Source: Subtercola sp.
Lineage (GTDB): Bacteria > Actinomycetota > Actinomycetes > Actinomycetales > Microbacteriaceae
Assembly (NCBI GenBank): GCA_025463765.1
Contig: JAODBC010000052.1
Location: 1-62,661 of the forward strand
Direction of reading: 5' to 3'
Length of the DNA stretch: 62,661 nucleotides
Positions 7,719 to 16,176 of the stretch are shown in pieces. A program made the position numbers and the translations under genes. Position 1 is the stretch's first letter; each line of letters opens with the position of its first letter. The notes below the pieces were generated by a model. The model saw only the letters and a list, made by a program, of their open reading frames with translations, was not told the origin of the DNA and did not search any database.

Positions 7719-8065
7719 AGCAGGTCTGCGGGCGCAAGCCTGACAGCCAATTCGTCGAACTGGCGGTGGAGATCTTCGCGATGCTGGCCGATGCCACCCG
7801 AGTGCGGCTCATTCTCGCCCTGCGCGACGGGGAGCAATCGGTGAATGCGCTCGCCGAGATCGTCGACAAGAGCCCGGCGGCTGTGTCGCAGCACTTGGCC
7901 AAGCTGCGGCTCGCCCGCATCGTCGCCACGCGACAGCACGGCCAGAAGGTGTACTACCGGCTCGAGAACGAGCACGCGTCTCAACTCGTCAGCGACGCGA
8001 TCTTTCAGGCCGAGCATTCCCTCGGCGGCACCCCGCGCCACCACCACCCGGCGGCGGACGAGTGA
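7706..8065 (+). CDS. ArsR/SmtB-family metal-sensing repressor
   Basis: 119-aa winged-helix repressor: AEIFAMLADATRVRLILALRDGE, then recognition helix SPAAVSQHLAKLRLARIV and wing TRQHGQKVYYRLEN. Metal ligands may be Cys8 (KQVCGRK), the C-terminal helix His residues (ENEHASQLVSDAIFQAEH) and the HHH tail, a layout that recalls nickel/cobalt sensors NmtR and KmtR of Mycobacterium. It is coupled by GTGA overlap to a cation diffusion exporter, so it most likely releases the operator when Zn, Ni, Co or Cd binds and thereby induces efflux. The start is ATG 7706 with no ribosome binding site (leaderless). Confidence 0.92.
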   Translation: MDADKQVCGRKPDSQFVELAVEIFAMLADATRVRLILALRDGEQSVNALAEIVDKSPAAVSQHLAKLRLARIVATRQHGQKVYYRLENEHASQLVSDAIFQAEHSLGGTPRHHHPAADE

Positions 8066-9171
8066 CCGGCGTAGCGCACGAGCACGAGCACCGGCCGCAC
8101 GACCATGACGCACACAAGCATCACGCGCATGACCACGACGAGGTTGACCCACGCGGCCACGGCCCGCACGATCACGAGCACGGGCCGCACGACCATGACG
8201 ACACCCACCCCCACACGCACCCCACGGGCATCCGCGGGGTTCTGCACGGGCTCTTCGTGCCGCACAGCCACGACGCCGCCGACTCTATCGACGACGCCCT
8301 CGAGGCGAGCACCGCGGGTGTGCGGGCGCTCAAGATCAGCCTGTTCATTCTGCTCGGCACGACGATTGTGCAGTTCGGCGTTTTTCTCGCCAGCGGGTCG
8401 GTCGCGCTTCTGGCCGACACGATCCACAACTTCTCTGATGCGCTCACCGCGATTCCGCTCTGGATCGCCTTCGTGCTGGCCCGCCGCCTGGCCACCCGCC
8501 ACTACACGTACGGATTCGGTCGCGCCGAAGACCTCGCGGGCCTGTTCATCGTCGCGGTCGTCGCTCTGTCGGCGGTCGTCGCCGGCGTCGAGGCCGTCTC
8601 GCGGTTCTTTCACCCTGCCGCCGTCACCAACCTCGGCTGGGTCATGGCCGCCGGAGTGATCGGTTTCGCGGGCAACGAGGCTGTCGCGCTCTACCGCATC
8701 AGAGTCGGCCGCCAGATCGGATCCGCCGCTCTGGTCGCCGACGGAGTGCACGCCCGAATCGACGGCCTCACCTCGCTCTCTGTCGTCATCGGCGCAGTCG
8801 GTGTGCTGCTCGGCTTTCCGCTCGCCGACCCCCTCGTGGGCCTGCTGATCGCCGTGTCGATTCTGCTGCTGCTCTGGGGCACCGTTCGCAGCATCGGCCG
8901 TCGCCTCATGGACGGTATCGACCCCGACCTCGTACACCGCGCCGAGCACGCCCTCGAAGCGACCCCCGGGGTGCTCGGCGTCTCGCGCCTGCAGTTGCGC
9001 TGGGTCGGCCATCGCCTGCAGGGCGCCGCCGAGATCGCCGTCGCCGACGCCACGGTCGCCGAGGCCGACACCATCGTTCGCGCGGCGCGCCTCGAGCTCA
9101 CCCGCACCCTTCCCAACCTCGACGACATCGTCATCGCCGTCACTTCAGGGGCTTCTCCTCCTTCCGCGTAG
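8062..9171 (+). CDS. Cation diffusion facilitator (CDF) metal exporter
   Basis: A proton-coupled antiporter that exports divalent cations across the cytoplasmic membrane. The first ~55 residues are a His/Asp-rich tail (over 15 His) that could buffer metal. Six membrane helices follow from about residue 88; the transport site is formed by HNFSD in TM2 and HARID in TM5, the HxxxD/HxxxD pair typical of Zn/Cd-type CDFs. The last ~80 residues form the cytoplasmic ferredoxin-like domain (HALEATPGVLGVSRLQLRWVGHRL). GTG 8062 overlaps the ArsR stop, so the pair is one metal-responsive operon. The exact metal cannot be read from sequence. Confidence 0.93.
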   Translation: MTGVAHEHEHRPHDHDAHKHHAHDHDEVDPRGHGPHDHEHGPHDHDDTHPHTHPTGIRGVLHGLFVPHSHDAADSIDDALEASTAGVRALKISLFILLGTTIVQFGVFLASGSVALLADTIHNFSDALTAIPLWIAFVLARRLATRHYTYGFGRAEDLAGLFIVAVVALSAVVAGVEAVSRFFHPAAVTNLGWVMAAGVIGFAGNEAVALYRIRVGRQIGSAALVADGVHARIDGLTSLSVVIGAVGVLLGFPLADPLVGLLIAVSILLLLWGTVRSIGRRLMDGIDPDLVHRAEHALEATPGVLGVSRLQLRWVGHRLQGAAEIAVADATVAEADTIVRAARLELTRTLPNLDDIVIAVTSGASPPSA

Positions 9172-9181
9172 GGTTGCTACC

Positions 9182-11791
9182 ATGACCGACGCGCAACTCG
9201 ACTCGCAGGTTTCGCTGGTCAACTATCTGCCCGAGAGCGAAGGCCGGGCATCCGGCGCAGGTGCAGCCCGCGAACCGGCAGACCCCGACGTGCTCTTCGA
9301 GCGGTTCACCGAATACACCGCGAGCCGCGGCCTCACGCTGTACCCGGCGCAAGAAGAGGCGATCATCGAGATCGTCTCGGGCGCCAACGTCATCTTGAGC
9401 ACGCCCACCGGCACCGGAAAGTCGCTCGTCGCCGTCGCCGCGCACTTCGCCGCCCTCGCCGACGGCCGCCGCACCTTTTACACCGCGCCGATCAAGGCGC
9501 TCGTCAGCGAAAAGTTCTTCGCCTTGGTCGAGATCTTCGGCCCCACAAACGTCGGCATGGTCACGGGTGACTCGAGCGTGAACGCCGACGCGCCCATCAT
9601 CTGCTGCACCGCCGAGATTCTCGCCAACATCGCGCTACGGCACGGGGCGGATGCTCCGGTCGATCAAGTCGTGATGGACGAGTTCCACTTCTACAGTGAC
9701 CCCGAGCGCGGCTGGGCGTGGCAGGTGCCGTTGCTGACGCTGCCGAAGGTGCAGTTCATCCTGATGTCGGCGACGCTCGGCGACGTCACCTGGCTGAGCA
9801 AAGACCTCACCCGGCGCACGAACCGTGAGACGGCGGTTGTCACCGGGGTCGAGCGGCCCGTGCCGCTCAACTACTACTACGCGCTCACTCCCGTGCACGA
9901 GACAGTCGAAGACCTGCTGAAAACGGGCCAGGCGCCGATCTACGTGGTGCACTTCTCGCAGCTCGCCGCGCTCGAGCGGGCCCAGGCTCTGTCGAGCGTG
10001 AAGATCGTGAGCCGCGAGCAGCGCGACGAGATCGCCGACGCCATCGGCGATTTTCGCTTCACCACGAACTTCGGCCGCACCCTCTCGCGGTTGATTCGTG
10101 CCGGCATCGGCGTGCATCACGCCGGCATGCTGCCGAAGTACCGCCGGCTCGTCGAGCAGCTCGCCCAGCGCGGCCTGCTGCGTGTCATCTGCGGCACCGA
10201 CACGCTCGGCGTCGGCATCAACGTGCCGATTCGCACGGTGCTTCTCACCGCCCTGACCAAGTTCGACGGTACGCGCATGCGCCAGCTGACCGCCCGCGAG
10301 TTCCACCAGGTGGCGGGTCGTGCCGGCCGTGCGGGCTACGACACCGCCGGAACAGTCGTCTGCCAGGCCCCCGAGCACGAGACCGAGAACGCGCGCCTCG
10401 TCGCGCGGGCCGGCGATGACCTCAAGAAGATCAAGCGCATCGTGAAGAAGCGCGCCCCCGAGGGCTTCGTGTCGTGGGGCGAGCCGAGCTTCAACCGGCT
10501 CATCTCGGCCGAGCCCGAAACGCTCACGAGCAGCATGCAGATCAACCACGCCATGCTGCTGAACATCATCGGCCGCGGAGGAGACGTCTTCAGCAACGTG
10601 CGCTCGCTGCTCGAAGACAACCACGAGGCCCGAATCCGCCAGCTCGAACTCGAGCGCCAAGCGCTGGCCATCTATCGCACGTTGCGTACCGCGGGCATCG
10701 TCGAGCAGAGTCAGCCCGACGCGAATGGCTTTGCGAGCATCCGCCTCACCGTCGACCTGCAGCCGAACTTCGCCCTCAACCAGCCACTTTCGCCGCTCGC
10801 GCTCGCCGTGTTCGAGCTGCTCGAACCCGAGAGCCCGACGTACGCGCTCGACATGATCTCTGTGCTCGAAGCCACGCTCGACGACCCGCGGCCGGTGCTC
10901 TCGGCCCAGCAGTTTCAGGCAAAGGGCGAGGCTGTCGCAGCCATGAAGGCCGAGGGCATCGAGTACGACCAGCGCATGGAGCTGCTCGAGCAGATCACCC
11001 ACCCCAAGCCGCTCGAAGGGCTGCTCGGCGAGGCTTTCGAGGTCTACAAGCGCTCGCAGCCGTGGGTGGGCGACTTCGAGCTCAGCCCGAAGACCGTCGT
11101 GCGCGACATGTACGAACGGGCGATGACCTTCAACGACTACATCGGCTTCTACAAGCTGAACCGGTCGGAGGGTCTCGTGCTGCGCTACTTCTCCGATGCG
11201 TTCAAGGCGGCCCGAGCGACAATTCCCGACGAAGCGAAGACGGATGACCTCACAGACCTCATCGAATGGCTCGGCGAGCTCGTGCGCCAGGTCGACTCCA
11301 GCCTGCTCGACGAATGGGAAGAGCTGACCAACCCCGCCGAGGTGCAGGGCGAGGCCGACCTCGTGACCGGTGTCGGCCGCGGGGTGACGGCCGTGCTGCC
11401 GCCCGCACCGCGCAGCGTCGTGTCGAACGTTCGCGCGTTTCGCATTCTGGTGCGCAACGAGCTCTTTCGCCGAGTGCAGCTGGCGGCGCTCGACAAGGTC
11501 GACGAACTCGGCGAACTCGAGGCGGCGACAGGCTCAGGCTTCACCCGCGAGATGTGGGCGGATGCTCTCGACGCGTACTTCGACGAATACGACTTTCTGG
11601 GCACCGGGGCGGCGGCCCGAGCCGCGTCGATGATCGGCATCACCGAGGGCCCCGCCGTCTGGGCCGTGCGGCAGACCTTCGACGACCCCGAGGGCGACCA
11701 CGCCTGGGGCATCGACGCAGAGGTCGATCTGGCGGAGTCGGCCGAGCAGGGCGTCGCGATCATCCGCGTGCTTGGTGTGAACAGCCTCTGA
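9182..11791 (+). CDS. Ski2-like DEAD/DEAH-box helicase with DUF3516 C-terminus
   Basis: 869-aa SF2 helicase. Motif I STPTGTGKSLV (~80), motif II VMDEFHFYSDP (DEFH, ~165), motif III MSATLGDV, motif IV-V region HHAGMLPKYRRLVEQLAQRG and VICGTDTLGVGINVPIRT, and motif VI HQVAGRAGRAGYDT. The C-terminal ~480 residues are the actinobacterial DUF3516 part with helical segments. Ski2/HelY relatives unwind RNA, but this subfamily is uncharacterised as far as I know. ATG 9182 follows the CDF stop by 10 bases, so it may be cotranscribed though functionally unrelated. The REP-like hairpin at 11799 follows the stop. Confidence 0.92.
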   Translation: MTDAQLDSQVSLVNYLPESEGRASGAGAAREPADPDVLFERFTEYTASRGLTLYPAQEEAIIEIVSGANVILSTPTGTGKSLVAVAAHFAALADGRRTFYTAPIKALVSEKFFALVEIFGPTNVGMVTGDSSVNADAPIICCTAEILANIALRHGADAPVDQVVMDEFHFYSDPERGWAWQVPLLTLPKVQFILMSATLGDVTWLSKDLTRRTNRETAVVTGVERPVPLNYYYALTPVHETVEDLLKTGQAPIYVVHFSQLAALERAQALSSVKIVSREQRDEIADAIGDFRFTTNFGRTLSRLIRAGIGVHHAGMLPKYRRLVEQLAQRGLLRVICGTDTLGVGINVPIRTVLLTALTKFDGTRMRQLTAREFHQVAGRAGRAGYDTAGTVVCQAPEHETENARLVARAGDDLKKIKRIVKKRAPEGFVSWGEPSFNRLISAEPETLTSSMQINHAMLLNIIGRGGDVFSNVRSLLEDNHEARIRQLELERQALAIYRTLRTAGIVEQSQPDANGFASIRLTVDLQPNFALNQPLSPLALAVFELLEPESPTYALDMISVLEATLDDPRPVLSAQQFQAKGEAVAAMKAEGIEYDQRMELLEQITHPKPLEGLLGEAFEVYKRSQPWVGDFELSPKTVVRDMYERAMTFNDYIGFYKLNRSEGLVLRYFSDAFKAARATIPDEAKTDDLTDLIEWLGELVRQVDSSLLDEWEELTNPAEVQGEADLVTGVGRGVTAVLPPAPRSVVSNVRAFRILVRNELFRRVQLAALDKVDELGELEAATGSGFTREMWADALDAYFDEYDFLGTGAAARAASMIGITEGPAVWAVRQTFDDPEGDHAWGIDAEVDLAESAEQGVAIIRVLGVNSL

Positions 11792-11798
11792 GCCTGTT

Positions 11799-11825
11799 TG
11801 TGCGCCGCCGCCTCTGCGGCGCACA
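11799..11825. repeat. REP-like palindrome, copy 1
   Basis: TGTGCGCCGC and GCGGCGCACA form a 10-bp perfect stem around loop CGCCTCT, 7 bases after the helicase stop. The same stem and the same loop recur at 18715 and 25511. No T-run follows, so this is a repeated palindromic element more than a standard terminator. Confidence 0.8.
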
Positions 11826-11970
11826 GTGCGAATGGTCATTCGAGCCCCAGCTGTTACCGCTACCAACGCTGAAAGCGATGAGCGCGGTCGCCGCTTTCAG
11901 CCGACCACGCTGGGCTCAGCAGCATACGATCGGCGAAATGATCCGCACTTGCGGCCATAGTATGGGGTTT

Positions 11971-12375
11971 GTGCCGCAGATTCGGATAAGAGAAGCAGCC
12001 CACTACCTCGGGGTGAGTGACGACACGGTTCGCCGCTGGATCGACCACGACCTGCTGACCGCGTCGAAAGACGACTCGGGCAAGACCGTGGTCGACGGCG
12101 CCGAGCTCGCGCAGCTGGCTAAGAAGAACGCCGTTCTGCCCGACGATCCCTCTGGCGTGGGCAGGTCGGCACGCAACCGATTCGTGGGGCTGGTCACGGC
12201 CATCACCATAGACACGGTCATGGCGCAGGTCGAGCTGCAGTGCGGCCCGCATCGTGTCGTCTCGCTGATGTCGAGTGAGGCCGTGCGCGAACTGAATCTC
12301 GAGCTCGGCTCGGTTGCTGTCGCCGTGGTGAAGGCCACGACGGTGATCGTCGAAACCGCCCTGGGGAAGGTGTGA
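11971..12375 (+). CDS. HTH-TOBE molybdate-binding regulator or molbindin
   Basis: 134 aa (145 aa if ATG 11938 is used). The N-terminal MerR/Xis-type helix-turn-helix RIREAAHYLGVSDDTVRRWID is followed by a single TOBE/Mop domain (ARNRFVGLVTAITIDTVMAQVELQCGPHRVVSLMSSEAVRELNLELGSVAVAVVKATTVIV), the fold that binds molybdate. It overlaps modA by GTGA and heads the modABC operon, so it probably senses molybdate and controls the operon or buffers the oxyanion. GTG 11971 is favoured because relatives start at MPQxRIREAA, and a -10-like TAGTAT (11958-11963) would give a leaderless mRNA. Confidence 0.88.
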   Translation: MPQIRIREAAHYLGVSDDTVRRWIDHDLLTASKDDSGKTVVDGAELAQLAKKNAVLPDDPSGVGRSARNRFVGLVTAITIDTVMAQVELQCGPHRVVSLMSSEAVRELNLELGSVAVAVVKATTVIVETALGKV

Positions 12376-13193
12376 AAGTGAAACTGTCTTTTCGAAAACT
12401 CGGTGTCGCGCTGGTCGCAGCCGCCGTTCTGACTGGTGCGGCGGCCTGTTCGTCGAGCACGCCGGCTGCAACAACGGCGGCCACGGCATCCATTTCGTCG
12501 ACCCCGGCGCCGACCGGAACCATCGTGGTCTTCGCGGCGGCATCGCTGAAGGCTACCTTCACGTCGCTCGCGACCTCGTTCGAGGCAGCAAACCCGGGCA
12601 CCACCATCACGACGAACTTCGCCGGCTCGTCTGACCTCGTCACGCAGATCACCGGGGGCGCGCCGGCCGACGTGTTCGCCTCGGCCGACACCGCCAACAT
12701 GACCAAGCTCACCGGCGCGGCACCCAGCCTGATCACCGGCACGCCCGTCGACTTCGCGACCAACGTGCTCGAGATCGCGGTTCCGCCGGGAAACCCGGCC
12801 AACGTCACGTCGTTCCAGGATCTCGGAAAGAACAGCATCAAGACCGTCATTTGTGCGCCCGCCGTGCCCTGTGGTGCGGCGACCGCCAAGATCGAGACGT
12901 CGACCGGTGTCACGATTCCCGCGGTGAGCGAAGAGTCGTCGGTGACGGATGTTCTGGGCAAGGTCTCGTCGGGTGAAGCCGATGCCGGGCTGGTCTACGT
13001 GACCGACGTCACCGGCGCCGGCACGTCGGTGCAGGGGGTGACGTTTCCGGAGTCCTCGAGCGCCGTGAACACGTACCCGATCGGCGAGGTCAGCTCGTCG
13101 AAGAACCCGGCCCTCGCCGAGGCGTTCATCGCTTACGTGACGGGAACCGACGGGCAGGCCGTGCTCAAGGCCGCGGGCTTCGGTGCCCCGTAA
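12372..13193 (+). CDS. modA: Molybdate ABC transporter substrate-binding lipoprotein
   Basis: A 273-aa periplasmic-type binding protein anchored as a lipoprotein: basic start MKVKLSFRKLG, hydrophobic core and a lipobox ending AAAC at Cys ~26, followed by a Ser/Thr/Ala linker. The mature protein starts IVVFAAASLKATFTSLATSFE (the ModA AASL signature) and has NFAGSSDLVTQITGGAPADVFASAD and SGEADAGLVYVTDV, which line the oxyanion site. GTG 12372 overlaps the regulator stop, with GGGGAAGG upstream. The last codons belong to the duplicated segment shared with the modB leader. Confidence 0.95.
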   Translation: MKVKLSFRKLGVALVAAAVLTGAAACSSSTPAATTAATASISSTPAPTGTIVVFAAASLKATFTSLATSFEAANPGTTITTNFAGSSDLVTQITGGAPADVFASADTANMTKLTGAAPSLITGTPVDFATNVLEIAVPPGNPANVTSFQDLGKNSIKTVICAPAVPCGAATAKIETSTGVTIPAVSEESSVTDVLGKVSSGEADAGLVYVTDVTGAGTSVQGVTFPESSSAVNTYPIGEVSSSKNPALAEAFIAYVTGTDGQAVLKAAGFGAP

Positions 13194-13388
13194 CGAGCGG
13201 CGTCTGATGGCCCGGCCTGCGGCGTTCTTCTCGTCGGTCGCACGTGGAGTGCGACCTTCCTCGTCGGCCTTGCATTCCGGGCTATCAGTCACCGCTCGTC
13301 GGTGCCCCGTAACGAGCGGCGTCTGATGGCGCGGCCTGCGGCGTTCTCTTCGTCGGTCGCACGTGGAGTGCGACCTTCCTCGTCGGCC
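13181..13388 (+). repeat. 88-bp direct duplication at the modA/modB junction
   Basis: Bases 13181-13268 are repeated at 13300-13388 with an offset of 119 bp and only a few differences. Each copy holds the end of modA (GCCCCGTAA), the modB ATG (13207 and 13326) and a GGTCGCAC-GTGGA-GTGCGACC hairpin. Since 119 is not a multiple of 3, the first modB start now leads to an early stop overlapping the second ATG. Confidence 0.85.
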
Positions 13389-14198
13389 GCCCGTCGCGCA
13401 TTCGTGAGCGTGCCGCGCTGGGTGGTCGGCATCGCGATTGTCGGCGCAATCTTCGTTCTTCTGCCGCTGGTCGCACTCATCACCCGCGTCAACTGGCAGC
13501 AGTTCTGGCCGCTCGTCACCTCGCAATCGTCGATCGACGCGCTGCTGCTCAGCCTGCGCACCTCGTCGGCCGCGACACTCATCTGCATCGTTCTCGGGGT
13601 GCCGATGGCCCTCGTGCTGGCGCGCACGACCTTTCCCGGGCAGAAGATTCTGCGCTCGCTCGTGCTTCTGCCCCTTGTTCTGCCCCCGGTGGTCGGCGGT
13701 ATCGCGCTGCTCTACACGTTCGGGCGCAAAGGCCTCTTGTCGGGCGGCATGCAGGTGCTGGGCATCCAGATCGCCTTCTCGACCACCGCCGTCATCATCG
13801 CGCAGGCCTTCGTGGCGCTGCCGTTTCTCGTGTTGAGCCTCGAGGGTGCGCTGCGCACGGTCGGTTCGCGATACGAAGCTGTCGCGGCGACCCTCGGCGC
13901 GAGGCCCACCGGAGTGCTGTGGCGGGTCACGCTGCCGCTCGTGCTGCCCGCGGTCATTTCAGGCGCGGTGCTCTCGTTCGCCCGGGCCCTGGGCGAATTC
14001 GGGGCCACGCTCACGTTCGCCGGTAGCCTGCAGGGCGTGACGCGCACCCTGCCGCTCGAGATCTACCTGCAGCGCGAAACCGACCCCGATGCGGCGGTAG
14101 CGTTGTCGATCGTGCTCGTCGTCGTCGCCGTGGTGATCGTGGCGCTGGCCCACCAGATCGGCGGCCGTTCGAGGTTCAGTCTGCAGGGTGAGCTGTGA
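13326..14198 (+). CDS. modB: Molybdate ABC transporter permease
   Basis: A 291-aa inner-membrane permease. The basic leader comes from the duplicated segment; membrane helices begin at [20 protein letters not shown]. The coupling (EAA) loop is [29 protein letters not shown], which docks the ATPase, followed by [17 protein letters not shown], typical for ModB. ATG 13326 is the second copy of a duplicated start; GTG 13302 would add 8 residues that are only the read-through of the modA tail. Its stop overlaps the modC GTG. Confidence 0.94.
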   Translation: MARPAAFSSSVARGVRPSSSAARRAFVSVPRWVVGIAIVGAIFVLLPLVALITRVNWQQFWPLVTSQSSIDALLLSLRTSSAATLICIVLGVPMALVLARTTFPGQKILRSLVLLPLVLPPVVGGIALLYTFGRKGLLSGGMQVLGIQIAFSTTAVIIAQAFVALPFLVLSLEGALRTVGSRYEAVAATLGARPTGVLWRVTLPLVLPAVISGAVLSFARALGEFGATLTFAGSLQGVTRTLPLEIYLQRETDPDAAVALSIVLVVVAVVIVALAHQIGGRSRFSLQGEL

Positions 14199-15118
14199 GC
14201 TTTTCGCTGCAGGCGGCGATGGATGCGCGCGACTTCGACCTCGAATTGTCGGTCGCCGACGGCGAGACCGTAGCGGTTCTCGGCCCTAACGGTGCCGGTA
14301 AATCCACCCTGCTCGGCCTCCTCGCGGGAATGCTCGCGCCCGATCGAGGCCGAGCCGTGCTCGATGACACCGTGCTCTTCGACGTCGGCGGTTCGGCCGG
14401 CGGGGGAGCCGGAGCCGGCCTCGGTGGAGCATCAGCGGCCGACGCGCGGGCGAATGCCCGATCATCCGCTCGCCGACGCGAGACGTTGCTGCCGCCGCAC
14501 GCGCGAAGCGTGTCACTGCTGGCCCAGGAGCCGCTGCTTTTTCCCCACCTGAGCGTGCTCGACAACGTCGGCTTCGGGCCGCGCAGCTTGGGGCGTTCCC
14601 GTCGCGATGCACGCAGCATCGCTCTCGAGTGGCTCGACGAAGTGGATGCCCGCGAGCTCGCCGCGCGCAAGCCCGCCCAGCTCAGCGGAGGCCAGGCGCA
14701 GCGCATCGCCGTCGCCCGAGCCCTCGCCGCTGAACCCGCACTGCTGCTGCTCGACGAGCCCCTTTCGGCGCTGGACATCGAGGTCGCCCCCGCCATTCGC
14801 ACCATGCTGCGGCGCGTGCTCGCCCACCGCAGCGCCCTCATCGTGACGCACGACGTCATCGACGCGTACGAGCTCGCCGACCGCGTGATCGTCATCGACG
14901 GCGGCCGCATCGTCGAGAGCGGCCCGACCAAACGCGTTCTCGAGCATCCGCGCAGCTCGTTCGCGCAGCAGTTGCTCGCGACCAACGTCGTCGCCGGCAG
15001 TGCCCCGACACCCTCGCGACGCGGAGCGGCAGCTGCCGCCGCTGCAGCGGCCGCCGCCGCCGCCGCCACGTCGCATCGCGCCCGCGCCGTGCGTCGCCTC
15101 TCCCGCGGCCGAGCCTGA
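14195..15118 (+). CDS. modC: Molybdate ABC transporter ATPase lacking the TOBE domain
   Basis: 307 aa. Walker [10 protein letters not shown] (~32-40), Q-loop [14 protein letters not shown], signature [15 protein letters not shown], Walker [13 protein letters not shown] and H-loop [15 protein letters not shown] 35-residue Gly/Ala/Arg-rich insert sits between Walker A and the Q-loop. ModC proteins usually carry a C-terminal TOBE/Mop domain; here the chain ends soon after the ATPase core in an uninterrupted run of about 14 Ala and a basic tail. The separate HTH-TOBE protein at the head of the operon could supply that function. GTG 14195 overlaps modB. Confidence 0.93.
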   Translation: MSFSLQAAMDARDFDLELSVADGETVAVLGPNGAGKSTLLGLLAGMLAPDRGRAVLDDTVLFDVGGSAGGGAGAGLGGASAADARANARSSARRRETLLPPHARSVSLLAQEPLLFPHLSVLDNVGFGPRSLGRSRRDARSIALEWLDEVDARELAARKPAQLSGGQAQRIAVARALAAEPALLLLDEPLSALDIEVAPAIRTMLRRVLAHRSALIVTHDVIDAYELADRVIVIDGGRIVESGPTKRVLEHPRSSFAQQLLATNVVAGSAPTPSRRGAAAAAAAAAAAAAATSHRARAVRRLSRGRA

Positions 15119-15120
15119 TT

Positions 15121-15181
15121 TCGTAGGAGGTTTCGAGGGTGTGCGCCGAATACGGGCTCACCGTGCCGAATCCTCCTACGA
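15121..15181 (+). repeat. 10-bp inverted repeat after modC
   Basis: TCGTAGGAGG (15121-15130) and CCTCCTACGA (15172-15181) are exact reverse complements 41 bases apart. The left arm contains a consensus-like Shine-Dalgarno and the right arm its complement. It lies between the modC stop and the deacetylase gene. No T-run follows. Confidence 0.55.
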
Positions 15182-15271
15182 GACGTACGCGGTTGTGTGC
15201 GTCGCGCTGACCCGAAGTGGGGGTGCTGCTGTTACTGCACGGCAGGCGCCTGCGCCGATAGGGTGTGGCAC

Positions 15272-16111
15272 GTGCAACGGCGACTGTTTCTCGCGGCGGG
15301 CGCCGCGGGTGCGGTCTCGGCGGCACTTTCGGCGTGCGCGCTGCGAGCGCCAGACGTGCCCACCGTTACGGGAACACCGGTGGCCCGGGCCACGCCCATC
15401 GCAACACCTGCGCCCACGTTCACGCCGACCCCGGCGCCCGTACCGACTCCCACACCGACCCAGCTGTTCAGCGCCCCCGCCCTGACGAAGGTCGCCATTC
15501 CCGACGGCGTGATGACCGACCTGCCCGGCGACGGCACTCTCCTCGCCTGGACGGTCGACGACGGGTCGAACAGCGAGGTCATTCGTAAGTATGTCGAGTT
15601 CGCCAAGGCGACCGGCGTGCGGCTGACGTTCTTCGTGAACGGCACCTACTCGGGCTGGACCGAGAACGCCGACCTGCTGCGTCCGCTCGTCGCGAGCGGT
15701 CAGATCCAGCTCGGCAACCACACCTTCGACCATGCCGACCTCACCTCCATCAGCGATGACGACGCAATCGACGAGCTGCAGAAGAACCACGACTTCATCA
15801 TGAGCACCTACGGAGTGGATGCCCGGCCCTACTACCGGCCGCCCTACGGCTATCGCAACCACCACACCGACCGGCTGGCGGCGAGCATCGGCTACACGAC
15901 GCCGGTGCTCTGGTACGGGTCGCTCTCTGATTCCGGGCTGATCACCGACCAACAGGTGGTCGACTTCGCCACGCAGTGGTTCTTGCCGCAGCACGTGGTC
16001 ATCGGGCACTTGAACTACCTGCCGGTGACAGAGGTCTTCGACCAACTCACGCAGATCATCCAGAGTCGCGGGCTGCAGCCCGTGACGCTGAACGACGTCT
16101 TCAGTTCCTAG
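15272..16111 (+). CDS. Polysaccharide deacetylase (NodB-type) lipoprotein
   Basis: 279 aa. Start GTG 15272 gives MQRRLFLAAGAAGAV with lipobox LSAC, then a ~50-residue Pro/Thr-rich cell-wall linker (TPAPTFTPTPAPVPTPTP). The NodB domain has AWTVDDGSN (the catalytic/metal Asp pair), the metal motif HTFDH (HxxxH), YYRPPYGYRN and a final GHLN His. Such enzymes remove acetyl groups from cell-wall or capsule sugars; the precise polymer is unknown. The longer open frame from 15197 runs through the upstream inverted repeat region and lacks a signal peptide, so I reject that start. Confidence 0.9.
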   Translation: MQRRLFLAAGAAGAVSAALSACALRAPDVPTVTGTPVARATPIATPAPTFTPTPAPVPTPTPTQLFSAPALTKVAIPDGVMTDLPGDGTLLAWTVDDGSNSEVIRKYVEFAKATGVRLTFFVNGTYSGWTENADLLRPLVASGQIQLGNHTFDHADLTSISDDDAIDELQKNHDFIMSTYGVDARPYYRPPYGYRNHHTDRLAASIGYTTPVLWYGSLSDSGLITDQQVVDFATQWFLPQHVVIGHLNYLPVTEVFDQLTQIIQSRGLQPVTLNDVFSS

Positions 16112-16176
16112 GCTCGCGGTGCAAGGCTAGAGCGACGAGCCAGCACGAGTCGATCTTCACGCTCAGCAGTAGTGCG

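Noticed and set aside
9635..11002. 455-codon minus-strand frame
   Set aside because: Antisense shadow of the DUF3516 helicase, rich in Arg/Glu/His/Val as typical for shadow frames.
13207..13328. Independent small gene from the first modB ATG
   Set aside because: It is the duplicated modB start running out of frame to a stop; nothing suggests selection. Kept only as a possible leader peptide in the duplication finding.
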